Shown: piece after piece, positions 47,197-56,603 of the stretch
Layout of the letters: each line of letters starts with the position of its first letter
Numbering within the stretch: the first letter of the stretch is position 1
Assembly: GCF_013141715.1 (NCBI RefSeq)
Contig: NZ_WHOA01000009.1
Span: 1-64,000, forward strand
Source: Paenibacillus phytorum
Lineage (GTDB): Bacteria > Bacillota > Bacilli > Paenibacillales > NBRC-103111
Reading direction: 5' to 3'
DNA length: 64,000 nucleotides
Made by a program: the position numbers and the translations under genes
The notes under the pieces: generated by a model
Told to the model about the DNA's origin: nothing
Database searches by the model: none
Seen by the model: the letters and a program-made list of their open reading frames with translations, nothing else

Positions 47197-49647
47197 TCAC
47201 CCATTAACTTTCACTAATCTCATACTATTCATAATTACAATTAATGCTGCACCTGTATCACTAATCACAGCAATCCATAGGGTAAGTAAATCAGGGAAAA
47301 TCAACATCAAAGCAAGAGCTTTGACGATAAGCGAAAACCAAATGTTTTGTTTGATTATTCGTATTGCCTTTCGACTCAATTTAACAGTATGGGGTAGTTT
47401 TTCTAGATTGTCAGCCATCAACACGATGTCTGAGGTTTCCATTGCCGTGTCAGTTCCGGCCCCACCCATTGCAATACCTATATTGGCAGTTGCAAGCGCA
47501 GGAGCATCATTGATACCATCTCCAACCATCGCTACAATGTTTCCTTCTTCTTGAAGTTGTTTAATGGCTTTCACTTTATCTTCGGGTAACAGCTCTGCAA
47601 AATATCGGTTTACCCCGGTTGCAGAAGCAACTTTTTTAGCGGTACATTCATTGTCGCCTGTTAACATCACTACTTGGTTGACGCCAACTGCTTGAAGTCC
47701 TTTAAGAGCTTTTACGGAAGTAGCACGAATAGCATCCGCAACGGCAATAACACCGTATATCTTCTCTTTTGATCCAATAATAACGATTGTATTTCCTTCT
47801 TGTTGAAGGGATAAGATTCGTGATTCTAGTTCTCCTAGAGAAGTGTTTAGTTCCTTGAACAATTTAAGGTTTCCTGCAAAGTATTCATTATCTCCTATAA
47901 TCGCGCCAACACCTTTACCTACGATGTTTCTGAACTTATCTCCTAGAAGGGTTGAGACGCCTTTATCTTTGGCGTACTGGGCTACTGCTTTTGCAATGGG
48001 GTGTGTAGAATATTCTTCTAATGTTCGGGCAATACGCAGCAACTCAACTTCACTCAATCCCGTCAATACAACTTGAGATACCTTTGGTTTTCCCTCCGTT
48101 AAAGTACCCGTTTTATCAAAAGCAATCGCTGAAATCCTTCCCGCTATTTCTAAAAAGGCTCCACCCTTGATAAGTACCCCGTTCTTGGCTGCATTTCCTA
48201 TTGCTGAAACAATTGCCACTGGAGTTGAAATAACCAATGCACAAGGACACGCTACGACCAATAACTCTAATCCTTTATAAAACCACTCTCCCCAGGTTCC
48301 AATACCCATAAGTGGGGGAAGAACCATCACAACGAGTGCAAGAATAAATACAATTGGCGTATAGATACGAGCAAATTTATCTACAAAAGCTTCCGTAGGA
48401 GCCTTTTGTTCTTGCGCTTCTTCGACAAGGTGAATGATTTTGGAAATGGTTGTATCTTCAACCAGCTTGGTTACTTTAATCTCCAAGGAACCGTGTTCGT
48501 TAATTGTACCTGCGTATACACCATCACCAACTTGCTTATCAACAGGAATGGATTCTCCTGTAATTGGCGCTTGATTTACACTCGATTCTCCACCAATGAC
48601 TAAACCGTCTAACGGGATTTTATCACCTGGTTTAACAACAATGACATCCCCAACTGAAATCTCTTCCACGGGCTTTCTAATAAGCTCCTGACCGTTCTTC
48701 ACGAATGCTTCGGGAGGCGCTAGGTCAATTAAGCTTCGTATCGAATTTCGAGTCTTTTCAATGGACTTCGTTTGAAGAACATTTCCTAGTGCAAACAACC
48801 AAACTACCGTAGCACCTTCTAACCACTCACCAATTGCCGCGGCACCAAGCACAGCTGCAGTCATTAATACATTCATATCCAATGAACGGCTTTTCACAGC
48901 ATAATAGGCGCTTCTAGCTGGTTTATAGCCACCTATTATAATCGATACTGCGTAAAGTAGAGTTGTAAAGCTTGGTGATACATTCGCGAACGAGCCAAGA
49001 AATCCAAAAAGAAGTAGGGCTCCAGAAAAAATTATCAGGTTTGTACCTGAATTGTCTTTTTTGACCTGATCACTTTTCCTTTTGCTTGAAACTAGCGTAG
49101 CTTTATAACCGGATTTGGATATTTCTTTGATGATTTCTTCGACTGAACTGTCGTGTTCAGCTGTCATTTTCCCAGTTGAGAAATTGACACTTACACTTTT
49201 GACTGAGGGGAGGGTTTTCATATGTTTTTCTATTGTTAAAGCGCAGGAACTGCAATCCATTCCTTCTATGTTATAGATTCTCCCACTGCCCTTCTTCTGA
49301 ACAGCCTCAATGGTGTGCCCCAGTTTTTTTATTGTATCAGGTATTTGATCAAGGACTTTTTCATCCTCATAAACGACTTGCATTTTGCCTGTGTTATAGT
49401 TGACTTGAACTCCGTTGATCCCTTTGATACCCTTGACTGCTTTTTCCACGGTTAATGCACAGGAAGGGCAATCCATACCGCCGATTAGAAAATCTGATTT
49501 TTGACCAGATTGGTCTTCTGTGTTTTGTACATGTGGAATTTCTGATACTTTGCAACAATCATCCTCACAACCGGCATTTGTATTTGAAGTGGTACTTATA
49601 TCCAGTAAGGTTAGGCTTTTTTTGAATTTCGGTTCTTTGTCGGACAT
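47197..49647 (-). CDS. cadA: Heavy-metal P1B-type ATPase (Cd/Zn/Pb exporter)
   Basis: 816 residues. Cys-rich N-terminus (CEDDCC), two heavy-metal-associated domains (GGMDCPSCALT near 55, GMDCSSCALT near 130), membrane metal site VVACPCALVIST, phosphorylation motif DKTGTLTEGKP, ATP-binding HP site (YSTHPIAKA) and GDGINDAPALA. CPC plus two HMA domains fits the Zn/Cd/Pb class. GGGGGGA precedes the ATG. Downstream of and co-transcribed with cadC. Confidence 0.95.
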   Translation of the reverse strand: MSDKEPKFKKSLTLLDISTTSNTNAGCEDDCCKVSEIPHVQNTEDQSGQKSDFLIGGMDCPSCALTVEKAVKGIKGINGVQVNYNTGKMQVVYEDEKVLDQIPDTIKKLGHTIEAVQKKGSGRIYNIEGMDCSSCALTIEKHMKTLPSVKSVSVNFSTGKMTAEHDSSVEEIIKEISKSGYKATLVSSKRKSDQVKKDNSGTNLIIFSGALLLFGFLGSFANVSPSFTTLLYAVSIIIGGYKPARSAYYAVKSRSLDMNVLMTAAVLGAAAIGEWLEGATVVWLFALGNVLQTKSIEKTRNSIRSLIDLAPPEAFVKNGQELIRKPVEEISVGDVIVVKPGDKIPLDGLVIGGESSVNQAPITGESIPVDKQVGDGVYAGTINEHGSLEIKVTKLVEDTTISKIIHLVEEAQEQKAPTEAFVDKFARIYTPIVFILALVVMVLPPLMGIGTWGEWFYKGLELLVVACPCALVISTPVAIVSAIGNAAKNGVLIKGGAFLEIAGRISAIAFDKTGTLTEGKPKVSQVVLTGLSEVELLRIARTLEEYSTHPIAKAVAQYAKDKGVSTLLGDKFRNIVGKGVGAIIGDNEYFAGNLKLFKELNTSLGELESRILSLQQEGNTIVIIGSKEKIYGVIAVADAIRATSVKALKGLQAVGVNQVVMLTGDNECTAKKVASATGVNRYFAELLPEDKVKAIKQLQEEGNIVAMVGDGINDAPALATANIGIAMGGAGTDTAMETSDIVLMADNLEKLPHTVKLSRKAIRIIKQNIWFSLIVKALALMLIFPDLLTLWIAVISDTGAALIVIMNSMRLVKVNG

Positions 49648-49662
49648 CTCAATCCCCCCGTT

Positions 49663-49992
49663 TTAGTAAAGTCCCGTATCACACTTGGTAACACCATCGT
49701 GTACTAGGGATAGTACAGTATCGAACATATGTAACATATCCTTAATCTTCTCATTGCTTAAACTGTAATACACATATTTCCCCTCTTGCCTTCCAACAAT
49801 AATCCCGCAGCCCTTCAAACAAGCGAGGTGCTGGGAAATGTTCGATTGATTCCCTTGAATTTCGTCAACGATTTGAGATACAGGCTTTTCTTTATCTTTA
49901 ATACATTCCAGTATTTGAAGCCGCGTCTTATCACTAAAGCCGCGAATGAATTTGGCTTTAACATCTAATTGCTCTAATGGATCTTGATTCAT
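49663..49992 (-). CDS. cadC: ArsR/SmtB-family metal-sensing repressor
   Basis: About 109 residues from the ATG at 49992 with GGAGG upstream. Winged helix: FSDKTRLQILECIKDKEKPVSQIVDEI, NQSNISQHLACLKGCGII, wing RQEGKYVYYSL. Cysteines at ECIK, ACLKGC and a C-terminal KCDTG may form the sensor. Situated before cadA, whose expression it should relieve on Cd/Zn/Pb binding. CadC-like by context; another metal specificity is possible. Confidence 0.85.
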   Translation of the reverse strand: MNQDPLEQLDVKAKFIRGFSDKTRLQILECIKDKEKPVSQIVDEIQGNQSNISQHLACLKGCGIIVGRQEGKYVYYSLSNEKIKDMLHMFDTVLSLVHDGVTKCDTGLY

Positions 49993-50022
49993 TGAGACTA
50001 CCTCCAAACAAATTAACATTCA

Positions 50023-50065
50023 CTAATATGATTATCATATTAGCGTACTCTAATATATGTGTCAA
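50023..50065 (-). promoter_or_regulatory. cadCA promoter with SmtB/ArsR operator
   Basis: Minus strand TTGACA (50065-50060)-N17-TAATAT (50042-50037). The -10 is inside a perfect 21-bp palindrome, CTAATATGAT-T-ATCATATTAG (50023-50043). Typical operator position for CadC/SmtB-type repression. Confidence 0.85.
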
Positions 50066-50178
50066 ATTAGAACCCCATCATATTTAGATGGGGCTTTGAT
50101 TAAACAGGCATTGGGGTTTTTGTTGGATTTAACGTTAATAAAGTTGTAATACTTTGTTCAAACCGTATTCACATATTA

Positions 50179-50227
50179 TGTGAAAAAAATCACATGCATG
50201 GCGTAAGATAGAAATATATAACAAATC
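50179..50227 (+). promoter_or_regulatory. cyd promoter with FNR-type box
   Basis: TGTGA-N6-TCACA (50179-50194) is the FNR/CRP-class consensus. The TATATA at 50215-50220 gives a start near 50227, placing the box centre near -41, the class II activation position. Low-oxygen activation of cytochrome bd by Fnr is the likely reading; Rex could also act here. Confidence 0.65.
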
Positions 50228-50253
50228 AAATTGAAATCAGAAGGTGATGCCCC

Positions 50254-50349
50254 TTGAACCAATCTCGAAAACATGAAAAACGATTGATGTACCTGATGTT
50301 CATTGTTGCTTTTGTCATGTTACTCTCTTTTATCCGCAAGTTTTTTTGA
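50254..50349 (+). CDS. 31-residue putative membrane protein
   Basis: A TTG start with AAGGTGATG seven bases upstream, then MNQSRKHEKRLMYLMF plus a hydrophobic helix (IVAFVMLLSF) and a basic tail. One membrane segment. It lies 32 bases before cydA, after the FNR-type promoter. Possibly a leader peptide or a second small oxidase subunit. Evidence is start site and context only. Confidence 0.5.
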   Translation: MNQSRKHEKRLMYLMFIVAFVMLLSFIRKFF

Positions 50350-50381
50350 ACCTATGAAAGCTACAAAGGAGATGAGTCCAT

Positions 50382-51731
50382 ATGCCTATCTACGATTCCG
50401 TATTTTACAGCCGCCTGCTCACTGAGACCACACTGGCATTTCATATCATTTTCGCTACCATCGGTGTTGGCGTTCCGGTCATGATCATGTTGGCTGAGTT
50501 AGCCAGCATTAAACGTAAAGATCCCTATTATGCGTTGCTCGCACGAAGATGGGCTCGGGGTTTCGTTATCACTGTTGCCATTGGAGTGGTTACTGGTACT
50601 GCTATCGGGCTTCAACTCAGCCTATTGTGGCCGAAGTTCATGGAGATTGCCGGGCAAGCCATTGCGCTTCCGTTATTTCTAGAAACATTCGCCTTTTTCA
50701 TCGAGGCTATCTTCTTAGGCATTTATTTATATACATGGGAACGATTAAAACCTAAGCATCATCTGTTACTACTCGTGCCTGTTGTCATTGGCTCCTCTGC
50801 TTCAGCTTTTTTTATTACGACTGTGAATGCATTCATGAATACGCCGCAAGGCTTCACTCTAAAAGATGGCTTGATTACAAATGTACAGCCGATTCTAGCT
50901 ATGTTTAATCCATCAATGCCTACCAAAGTGGCACATGTACTCTCATCTGCCTACATGACCAGCGCATTCATCTTGGCTGCTATAGCTGCCTACTCCCTTC
51001 TCAGGAAAAAGGGGGACACTTTATACGCCAAGAAAGCTTTAAAATTGACCGTTACTGCTGGGCTCGTGTTCGCCATAACTACGGCAATGATCGGTGATCT
51101 ATCAGCCAAATTTCTAGCTCATACTCAGCCTGAAAAACTTGCTGCAGCCGAGTGGCATTTCGAAACAACAAAGAATGCACCACTCGTTCTTGGCGGTATT
51201 TTGACTGAAAATAATGAGGTTAAATATGCATTGAAAATTCCTTATGCACTAAGTATCTTGGCAGGTGGAACTCCAGGAACTGAGGTAAAAGGGCTGAATG
51301 ATATTCCTAAAGATCTTCGTCCTCCTTTATACGTGCATTATTTCTTTGACGCCATGGTTGCTATAGGTATGTTTGTGATTGTCGTTGCCATTTGTCATAT
51401 GTGGTACGCACGCAAAAAATCCCGTAAACCTTATCCGAGATGGCTTCTAGCGATTATCGTTGTGTGTGGTCCGCTTTCCATGCTAGGCATTCAATGCGGA
51501 TGGTTTTACGCGGAGGTTGGTCGCCAACCATGGATTCTGCGTGGATATATGAAGGTAGCGGATGCCGCTACAACTTCACAAGACGTGGACACCATGTTAC
51601 TGCTGTTCTGTTTACTTTATATCGTTTTAGCACTGACGGCGGTAAAAGTATTATCCAAACTTTTCAGAAAAAACGATGTTGCAGATGAACTGATTGCACT
51701 TGGTATTTTCGGGGGGAGGACCAAAGAATGA
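50382..51731 (+). CDS. cydA: Cytochrome bd quinol oxidase subunit I
   Basis: 449 residues, about nine membrane helices. SRLLTETTLAFHIIFATIGVG gives the high-spin heme axial histidine near residue 19; LETFAFFIEAIFLGIYLY carries the conserved glutamates; GWFYAEVGRQPWIL is the family signature. Short Q-loop of the Bacillus type. Reduces oxygen to water from quinol in the membrane. Overlaps cydB by four bases. Confidence 0.95.
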   Translation: MPIYDSVFYSRLLTETTLAFHIIFATIGVGVPVMIMLAELASIKRKDPYYALLARRWARGFVITVAIGVVTGTAIGLQLSLLWPKFMEIAGQAIALPLFLETFAFFIEAIFLGIYLYTWERLKPKHHLLLLVPVVIGSSASAFFITTVNAFMNTPQGFTLKDGLITNVQPILAMFNPSMPTKVAHVLSSAYMTSAFILAAIAAYSLLRKKGDTLYAKKALKLTVTAGLVFAITTAMIGDLSAKFLAHTQPEKLAAAEWHFETTKNAPLVLGGILTENNEVKYALKIPYALSILAGGTPGTEVKGLNDIPKDLRPPLYVHYFFDAMVAIGMFVIVVAICHMWYARKKSRKPYPRWLLAIIVVCGPLSMLGIQCGWFYAEVGRQPWILRGYMKVADAATTSQDVDTMLLLFCLLYIVLALTAVKVLSKLFRKNDVADELIALGIFGGRTKE

Positions 51732-52756
51732 GTCTAGAACTTGTTGGAATAACTGTTTTGTGGATCTTTTTATACGGATATTTAATAGTGGCGTCCATTG
51801 ACTTTGGTGCGGGTTTCTTCAGCTACTATTCGGTTATTACGATGAAAAAGCATATCATTCATAAGATCATTGAAAGATATCTGTCTCCTGTCTGGGAAGT
51901 TACCAATGTATTCTTAGTTTTCTTCTACATCGGTATGGTTGGATTCTTCCCTGAAACAGCACGTTATTACGGTACTGCGTTACTCGTGCCAGGTAGTGTA
52001 GCTATCATATTGCTAGCCATAAGAGGAGCCTACTACGCTTTCAGCAACTATGGTTCCAAAGATAACAAATGGTACATGCTGCTCTATGGAGCAACTGGCT
52101 TGCTCATCCCTGCAACCCTTTCTACAGTGCTTACCATTTCTGAGGGTGGAATCATCGTTGAACAGAACGGCATGATTTTTCTTGATTGGAGTAAGTTACT
52201 TGGGAGTCCTTATACGTGGTCGGTCATATTGTTATCGCTAGTCAGCGTCCTCTATATTTCGTCCATGTTCCTTTCCTTCTATGCCTATAGAGCAAAAGAC
52301 TACCCCGCTTTTGGAATTTTACGAGGCTATGCTCTTTTCTGGAGCGGACCTACTATTCTTGCAAGTCTGCTTGTTTTTTTCGCTATAAACCAACAAAACC
52401 CAGAACATTTCCGCAACATGCTTAACCTTGGATGGATGTTCGGAGCATCATTTATCTGTTTTTTAGTTGCCGTCTACTTGCTTTGGAAACGAATCAAGCT
52501 AGGTCTATCCTTCATATTGGTACTTTTGCAATTTGCTTTTGCTTTCTTTGGTTATGGTAAGGCCCATTTACCTTATATTTTATTTCCATACATCTCCATT
52601 CACGAAAACTTTACGAATCAAGCAATGGGAACTGCGCTAGTCATCGCCTTTATTGCAGGGCTTGTTATTCTAATCCCATCTCTGTTTCTGCTTATGCGTC
52701 TATTTCTTTTTGATGCTGATTATGTACAAGGTAAATTTATAAAGAAGGGTGATTAA
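51728..52756 (+). CDS. cydB: Cytochrome bd quinol oxidase subunit II
   Basis: 342 residues, eight to nine membrane helices; opening LWIFLYGYLIVASIDFGAGFF with a conserved acidic residue, then SPVWEVTNVFLVFF and PETARYYGTALLVPG. ATGA overlap with cydA. Structural partner of CydA. Confidence 0.95.
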   Translation: MSLELVGITVLWIFLYGYLIVASIDFGAGFFSYYSVITMKKHIIHKIIERYLSPVWEVTNVFLVFFYIGMVGFFPETARYYGTALLVPGSVAIILLAIRGAYYAFSNYGSKDNKWYMLLYGATGLLIPATLSTVLTISEGGIIVEQNGMIFLDWSKLLGSPYTWSVILLSLVSVLYISSMFLSFYAYRAKDYPAFGILRGYALFWSGPTILASLLVFFAINQQNPEHFRNMLNLGWMFGASFICFLVAVYLLWKRIKLGLSFILVLLQFAFAFFGYGKAHLPYILFPYISIHENFTNQAMGTALVIAFIAGLVILIPSLFLLMRLFLFDADYVQGKFIKKGD

Positions 52757-52760
52757 ACCT

Positions 52761-52862
52761 ATGGAAAACTTATTAATCCAATATGCTCCACCGATATTTG
52801 TTCTATTTTCACTTGTTTTTATGATTCTGTGGGTACCAAGAGCAGCCGACGTGACAGAATAA
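52761..52862 (+). CDS. cydS: Small cytochrome bd subunit CydS
   Basis: 33 residues, a single membrane helix: MENLLIQYAPPIFVLFSL, then FMILWVPRAADV. It begins four bases after cydB. Length, helix and position match CydS, the small subunit seen in the Geobacillus enzyme, the CydX equivalent of Firmicutes. Its size makes it easy to miss. Confidence 0.8.
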   Translation: MENLLIQYAPPIFVLFSLVFMILWVPRAADVTE

Positions 52863-52876
52863 TCAGTAAGGCAAAG

Positions 52877-52904
52877 AAGTCGACTATCAGCTAGTCGACT
52901 TTTT
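52877..52904 (+). terminator. Terminator of the cyd operon
   Basis: AAGTCGACTA/TAGTCGACTT stem followed by T-rich sequence; immediately before the stop of the convergent lipoprotein gene, so it may be bidirectional. Confidence 0.85.
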
Positions 52905-52906
52905 AC

Positions 52907-53716
52907 TTATGATTCATGTTCGATATCATGTTCCATATCGTCTTTGAGCTTTTTCGGCATTTTTTCTGGTTTACTTCCGAACCACTTCGTATAGAGAGCT
53001 TCATAAGTTCCATCTTTGGAGACTGCTAGTATAGCCTTATTGATCCTTCCCATGTACATGTTTCGCTTTTTAGCAACGATAGCGTAGCTATCTTTGTTGA
53101 ATACTTCTCCTACTTTTTTAGCTTTTCCATCTGCTGAGTTTTGCACATAATCTTGAATACTGTGCTCTTCAAAAATAACGGCATCGACGGATTTATTTTT
53201 CAAATCATCGTAAGCATCGGAGATATTCGCATAGCTCCTTATTTTGATCCCTTGAATTTCACTCGCAAAATGATAAGCAGTCGATCCGTTTCTTGTAGCC
53301 ACTATTTTCTGGGCCAAATCATCTGTACCTTTGATCGCCTCGTTATCTGATGCGGTGAGTATCGCTTCTCCCGATTGAAAATAAGGATCTGAGTAGTCTA
53401 ATTTGTTCTTGCGTGCATTCGTGATGGTCATTCCGGCAATTGCCAGATCCACATCGCCAGATTTTACACTTTTGTTCAACTCACCGTATTCCATGGGTAC
53501 CCATTCATATTTTAATTTCGCCTTTTTAGCAATGGCTTGCCATAATTCCACTTCGAAGCCTTTCTTCTCTTCCCCTTCTGTGTACGTGAAGGGACGGGAG
53601 TTTTTCTCCATACCAACTTTGAGCGATTTATCTTTCGCGCATCCTGTGGAAGCCAGTGCTACCAAAAGAACGACCAACAGAGAGATCCCCTGCTTGCTTC
53701 GAACTCTTAAATTCAT
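52907..53716 (-). CDS. Amino-acid-type solute-binding lipoprotein, orphan
   Basis: 269 residues; lipobox STGC. Bacterial extracellular solute-binding family 3 signature: LKVGMEKNSRPFTY, GFEVELWQAIAKKAKL, GDVDLAIAGMTIT, LDYSDPYF. Histidine/glutamate-rich tail (DDMEHDIEHES), which may bind metal. No permease or ATPase is adjacent, so the partners are elsewhere or it is a sensor. AAGGAGGG upstream. Confidence 0.85.
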   Translation of the reverse strand: MNLRVRSKQGISLLVVLLVALASTGCAKDKSLKVGMEKNSRPFTYTEGEEKKGFEVELWQAIAKKAKLKYEWVPMEYGELNKSVKSGDVDLAIAGMTITNARKNKLDYSDPYFQSGEAILTASDNEAIKGTDDLAQKIVATRNGSTAYHFASEIQGIKIRSYANISDAYDDLKNKSVDAVIFEEHSIQDYVQNSADGKAKKVGEVFNKDSYAIVAKKRNMYMGRINKAILAVSKDGTYEALYTKWFGSKPEKMPKKLKDDMEHDIEHES

Positions 53717-53826
53717 TGTTTTTATGCCCTCCTTATCAGGTAAACAACGGTATTATTTGTAAATTGTTAAACGGTTATGCAGACTCGATTGCATATATTG
53801 TACAAGTTGTCATTCAGGGACATTAA

Positions 53827-53859
53827 AAAGACCAATCCGCAAAATATGGATTGGTCTTC
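53827..53859 (-). terminator. Terminator of the MCO-ZIP-tatA operon
   Basis: AAGACCAATCC/GGATTGGTCTT stem with T-run on the minus strand, just after tatA. Confidence 0.85.
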
Positions 53860-53862
53860 TAT

Positions 53863-54042
53863 TCATTCTACTTTCTGCTTCTCTTTGGTATCTTCTTCTA
53901 ACAATCCCTTCGTGCCTTGTCTAAACTCCTTAATCGTTGTACCGAATGCGCGGCCTAACTGCGGAAGCTTCGAAGGTCCAAATAAAAGTAACGCAACTGC
54001 AAAGATGATGACAAAGCCTGATACGCCAATGCCTGATAGCAT
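53863..54042 (-). CDS. tatA: Twin-arginine translocase subunit TatA/E
   Basis: 59 residues. N-terminal membrane helix (GVSGFVIIFAVALLLFG), FGPSKLPQLGRAFG hinge motif and amphipathic helix, charged tail. Start taken at 54042, with GGTAGGTG upstream; a GTG at 54051 is in frame. No tatC is present. Third gene behind a Tat-dependent multicopper oxidase, suggesting a dedicated TatA. Confidence 0.95.
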   Translation of the reverse strand: MLSGIGVSGFVIIFAVALLLFGPSKLPQLGRAFGTTIKEFRQGTKGLLEEDTKEKQKVE

Positions 54043-54074
54043 GATGTGCACCTACCCCATATATGGTTTCTGAA

Positions 54075-55283
54075 TTAAAATTTAACCATGAGAGCTGTCA
54101 CATACATAATAAGAATTCCTGCTGTTAACCCTCCAAAATTCATCCAAGAAACAGGAGAAAGACCTCTTTTCTCGGATTCTTTAAGAATCATTTTGGAAAT
54201 GACATAAATAACTTGTAGAATGGCACCAGCGCCAATACCGAAGAATAGCGCGGCTAATGTATCATTAAAAATAAATCCGCCTGCCCAAGTTCCAATAATG
54301 GCAGGTCCACCGGCGATCAATGCTAAGGTGACAAACGTCTTCCAGTTCGGACGATCTTTAAGCAGTGGGGCCGCTATTCCGACACCCTCCGTGATATTGT
54401 GAAGGGTAAAACCGATGATTAAGAAAGTTCCCAAAGCAGCTTCTCCAACCGCAAAAGCGGATCCAATGGCAAGCCCTTCGCCAAAATTATGAAGACCAAT
54501 ACCTGTGGCAATTTTGTTAGATACCCTTCTTCCATCTAAAGAGCTGCTGTTTAGCTTGCGATCATTAGACTGATCCACCGCTATTAAGAAGAGACAACTG
54601 AGCAGGGCACCAAACCAAACGAGTCCGGTACCTTGAAATACACCTGGAGCTTCTGAAGCCATTTCAAATCCTTCTTGAAAGGTATCGATCACCAGAAAGA
54701 ACAAAAGCCCTATCGTCAATGCGAGAATAGCATGCATCCCTCTAACTGAAAATCTACGTAAAAATGGATACCACATGAGTCCTAACCCAACAGGAACAAC
54801 CCCTACGTAAAATCCTATTAATGCATATTGCCAAAATAGTTTACCATTTGGTTCAGGTGTTGCTGCTGCAGCTGCAACTTCACCAGTGAATATCAACCCA
54901 TTCGAGGTGATAAGTTTAACTTCATGCGGATCACCTTGTACCCAGGGGTAAGGGATTTTGACTGTTCCACGTTCAAATCTTTGTAAGGTATCACTTGGTG
55001 AGAATTCCGCATTCCAAAAGGCTCCATCTACAACGACTTGGGCGATCGTAATTTCCTCCGGTCCTGAATTAAGTACCTTAAGTTGGATTCCTTCATCATT
55101 GAGCGTTATTTTCTCCACATTCAGAACTTCAATAGGAGCAGCCGGCTCATTTTCGATTCCTGTTCCCACTTTTGCAATGGTAGTAATAATCGCAATTAAC
55201 AAAATTAGGGGGAGAATTCCCCATAGTATAGCTTTAAATTTGTTAGTTGAAACCTTGTTTTCACTTTGAATATTATTACTCAT
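54075..55283 (-). CDS. ZIP-family metal transporter with extracytoplasmic domain
   Basis: 402 residues. N-terminal membrane anchor, then an Ig-like external domain (about 45-145), then eight ZIP helices with metal motifs IGLHNFGEGLAIG and FTLHNITEGVGIA. ZIP proteins move Zn, Fe or Mn into the cytosol. Between the multicopper oxidase and tatA; the group suggests metal acquisition, possibly after oxidation or reduction outside. Confidence 0.85.
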   Translation of the reverse strand: MSNNIQSENKVSTNKFKAILWGILPLILLIAIITTIAKVGTGIENEPAAPIEVLNVEKITLNDEGIQLKVLNSGPEEITIAQVVVDGAFWNAEFSPSDTLQRFERGTVKIPYPWVQGDPHEVKLITSNGLIFTGEVAAAAATPEPNGKLFWQYALIGFYVGVVPVGLGLMWYPFLRRFSVRGMHAILALTIGLLFFLVIDTFQEGFEMASEAPGVFQGTGLVWFGALLSCLFLIAVDQSNDRKLNSSSLDGRRVSNKIATGIGLHNFGEGLAIGSAFAVGEAALGTFLIIGFTLHNITEGVGIAAPLLKDRPNWKTFVTLALIAGGPAIIGTWAGGFIFNDTLAALFFGIGAGAILQVIYVISKMILKESEKRGLSPVSWMNFGGLTAGILIMYVTALMVKF

Positions 55284-55304
55284 CGTACGCTCACTCCTCC
55301 TTTC

Positions 55305-56339
55305 TTATTCAGCTATGAAGAAGCCCATCCAACCGAGCTCAGCAAATTCACTTTGATGCGCATGAAACATGTATCGCCCAGGTGCTGGGAATACAATTTC
55401 TAATATGCCTCGCTCTCCCTGGCATTGCATAATGGTATCTGTAAAATTAGGACGTGCTTCAGGATCCGCGCCCGTTGCATAATAGTTAAAAAAGTTCGCA
55501 TGAAGGTGAAAAGAATTAATGGGATCAAATTCAGTAAGATTGCTGAGATAAATACGTACGAGTTCCCCAACCTTCACCTTAATTGGTTCCTGTTGATAGG
55601 CAAAGGCGTACCCATTCACCGTGTAGACTTCATTTTCGCCATCTAGGTCAAGATCATAGCCATTCATAAGCATATTGAGTTCTTTTGCAGCAGCTCTTGG
55701 CTTTTTCGGATCAATGATGAAGTTACCATAAAGTCCTTTATGAATATGTCTGGCGAGAGGAGCAACATGACAATGGTAAACATGCATACCAGCAGGCTTT
55801 GCTTCAAACTCATATGTGAATGAACCACCTGCATTAACTGCTTCCAGTCCATCCATGTTGGTAGGATGCATACCATGAAAATGAATCGAATGAGGATGGC
55901 TCGTTGCATTGGTAAACTTCACGCGAAGGACGTCCCCTTCTGTACAACGAATAGTGGGTCCTGGTATCGTGCCGTTGAATGTCCATCCGGGAAACCTGAT
56001 CCCTTTCGCGATCTCAACATTATTTTCATATGATGAAATTTCGTATTCACGTAACGTTCTTCCATCAGGAAGCTTACTTACCTTTCCATAATCAAATGCT
56101 GTGAGTGCTTTCTGTGCTGCTTTAAAACCTTCAGTCACTTCTGTACTCGGCACATAACCATGCTTCATACCTTCATGCAACTGCTCTTTCATAGCATTAT
56201 GAACGCTATGCTTATCCGCAGCTAATGTTGTTTTACCAAATGGATTCAGTAACGCACTGCCAATGACAGCAAAAGCCCCAGCGGTTCCCATTTTCAAAAG
56301 ATTACGTCTTGATACCTTATCAACCGATTTACGGAACAT
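55305..56339 (-). CDS. Tat-exported two-domain multicopper oxidase
   Basis: About 344 residues. Twin-arginine signal SRRNLLKMGTAG near residue 13. Cupredoxin domains with copper ligands HSIHFHG, HVYHCHVAPLARH (Cys-His pair), SFHLHANFF and FHAHQSEFAELGWMGFF. Two-domain enzyme of the nitrite reductase-like or two-domain laccase group; may oxidise metals or phenolics. ATG at 56339 chosen (AGGAGG eight bases upstream). Operon with ZIP and tatA. Confidence 0.9.
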   Translation of the reverse strand: MFRKSVDKVSRRNLLKMGTAGAFAVIGSALLNPFGKTTLAADKHSVHNAMKEQLHEGMKHGYVPSTEVTEGFKAAQKALTAFDYGKVSKLPDGRTLREYEISSYENNVEIAKGIRFPGWTFNGTIPGPTIRCTEGDVLRVKFTNATSHPHSIHFHGMHPTNMDGLEAVNAGGSFTYEFEAKPAGMHVYHCHVAPLARHIHKGLYGNFIIDPKKPRAAAKELNMLMNGYDLDLDGENEVYTVNGYAFAYQQEPIKVKVGELVRIYLSNLTEFDPINSFHLHANFFNYYATGADPEARPNFTDTIMQCQGERGILEIVFPAPGRYMFHAHQSEFAELGWMGFFIAE

Positions 56340-56553
56340 CGTCATGGCCTCCTATTTAATATTGCTTGTTTACAATTATTTTGTGTTAGGGAAACATTTT
56401 AGTCAAAAAAAATTTTATTTCCAATGGGACAAAGAGTTTACCAAGGGAAAAACCTTGACTTCACTATAAGCCTATATCCAGAGTTTGTAAACATATTTTT
56501 TCCTAAAAAATTGCCATCATTTCTATCCATCTCATAAGAATGCTTAAGCGCAT

Positions 56554-56595
56554 AAAAAGCCCCTATTTTGTATGGTTACAAAACAGGGACTTTGC
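56554..56595 (-). terminator. Terminator of the AraC gene
   Basis: AAAGTCCCTGTTTTGT pairs with ACAAAATAGGGGCTTT, then T on the minus strand. Confidence 0.85.
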
Positions 56596-56603
56596 TCACA
56601 ATC

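Noticed and set aside
50072..50096. Hairpin CCCCATC/GATGGGG between cadC and cydA
   Set aside because: It lies between divergent promoters with a weak T-run, so no transcript that it would terminate is evident.
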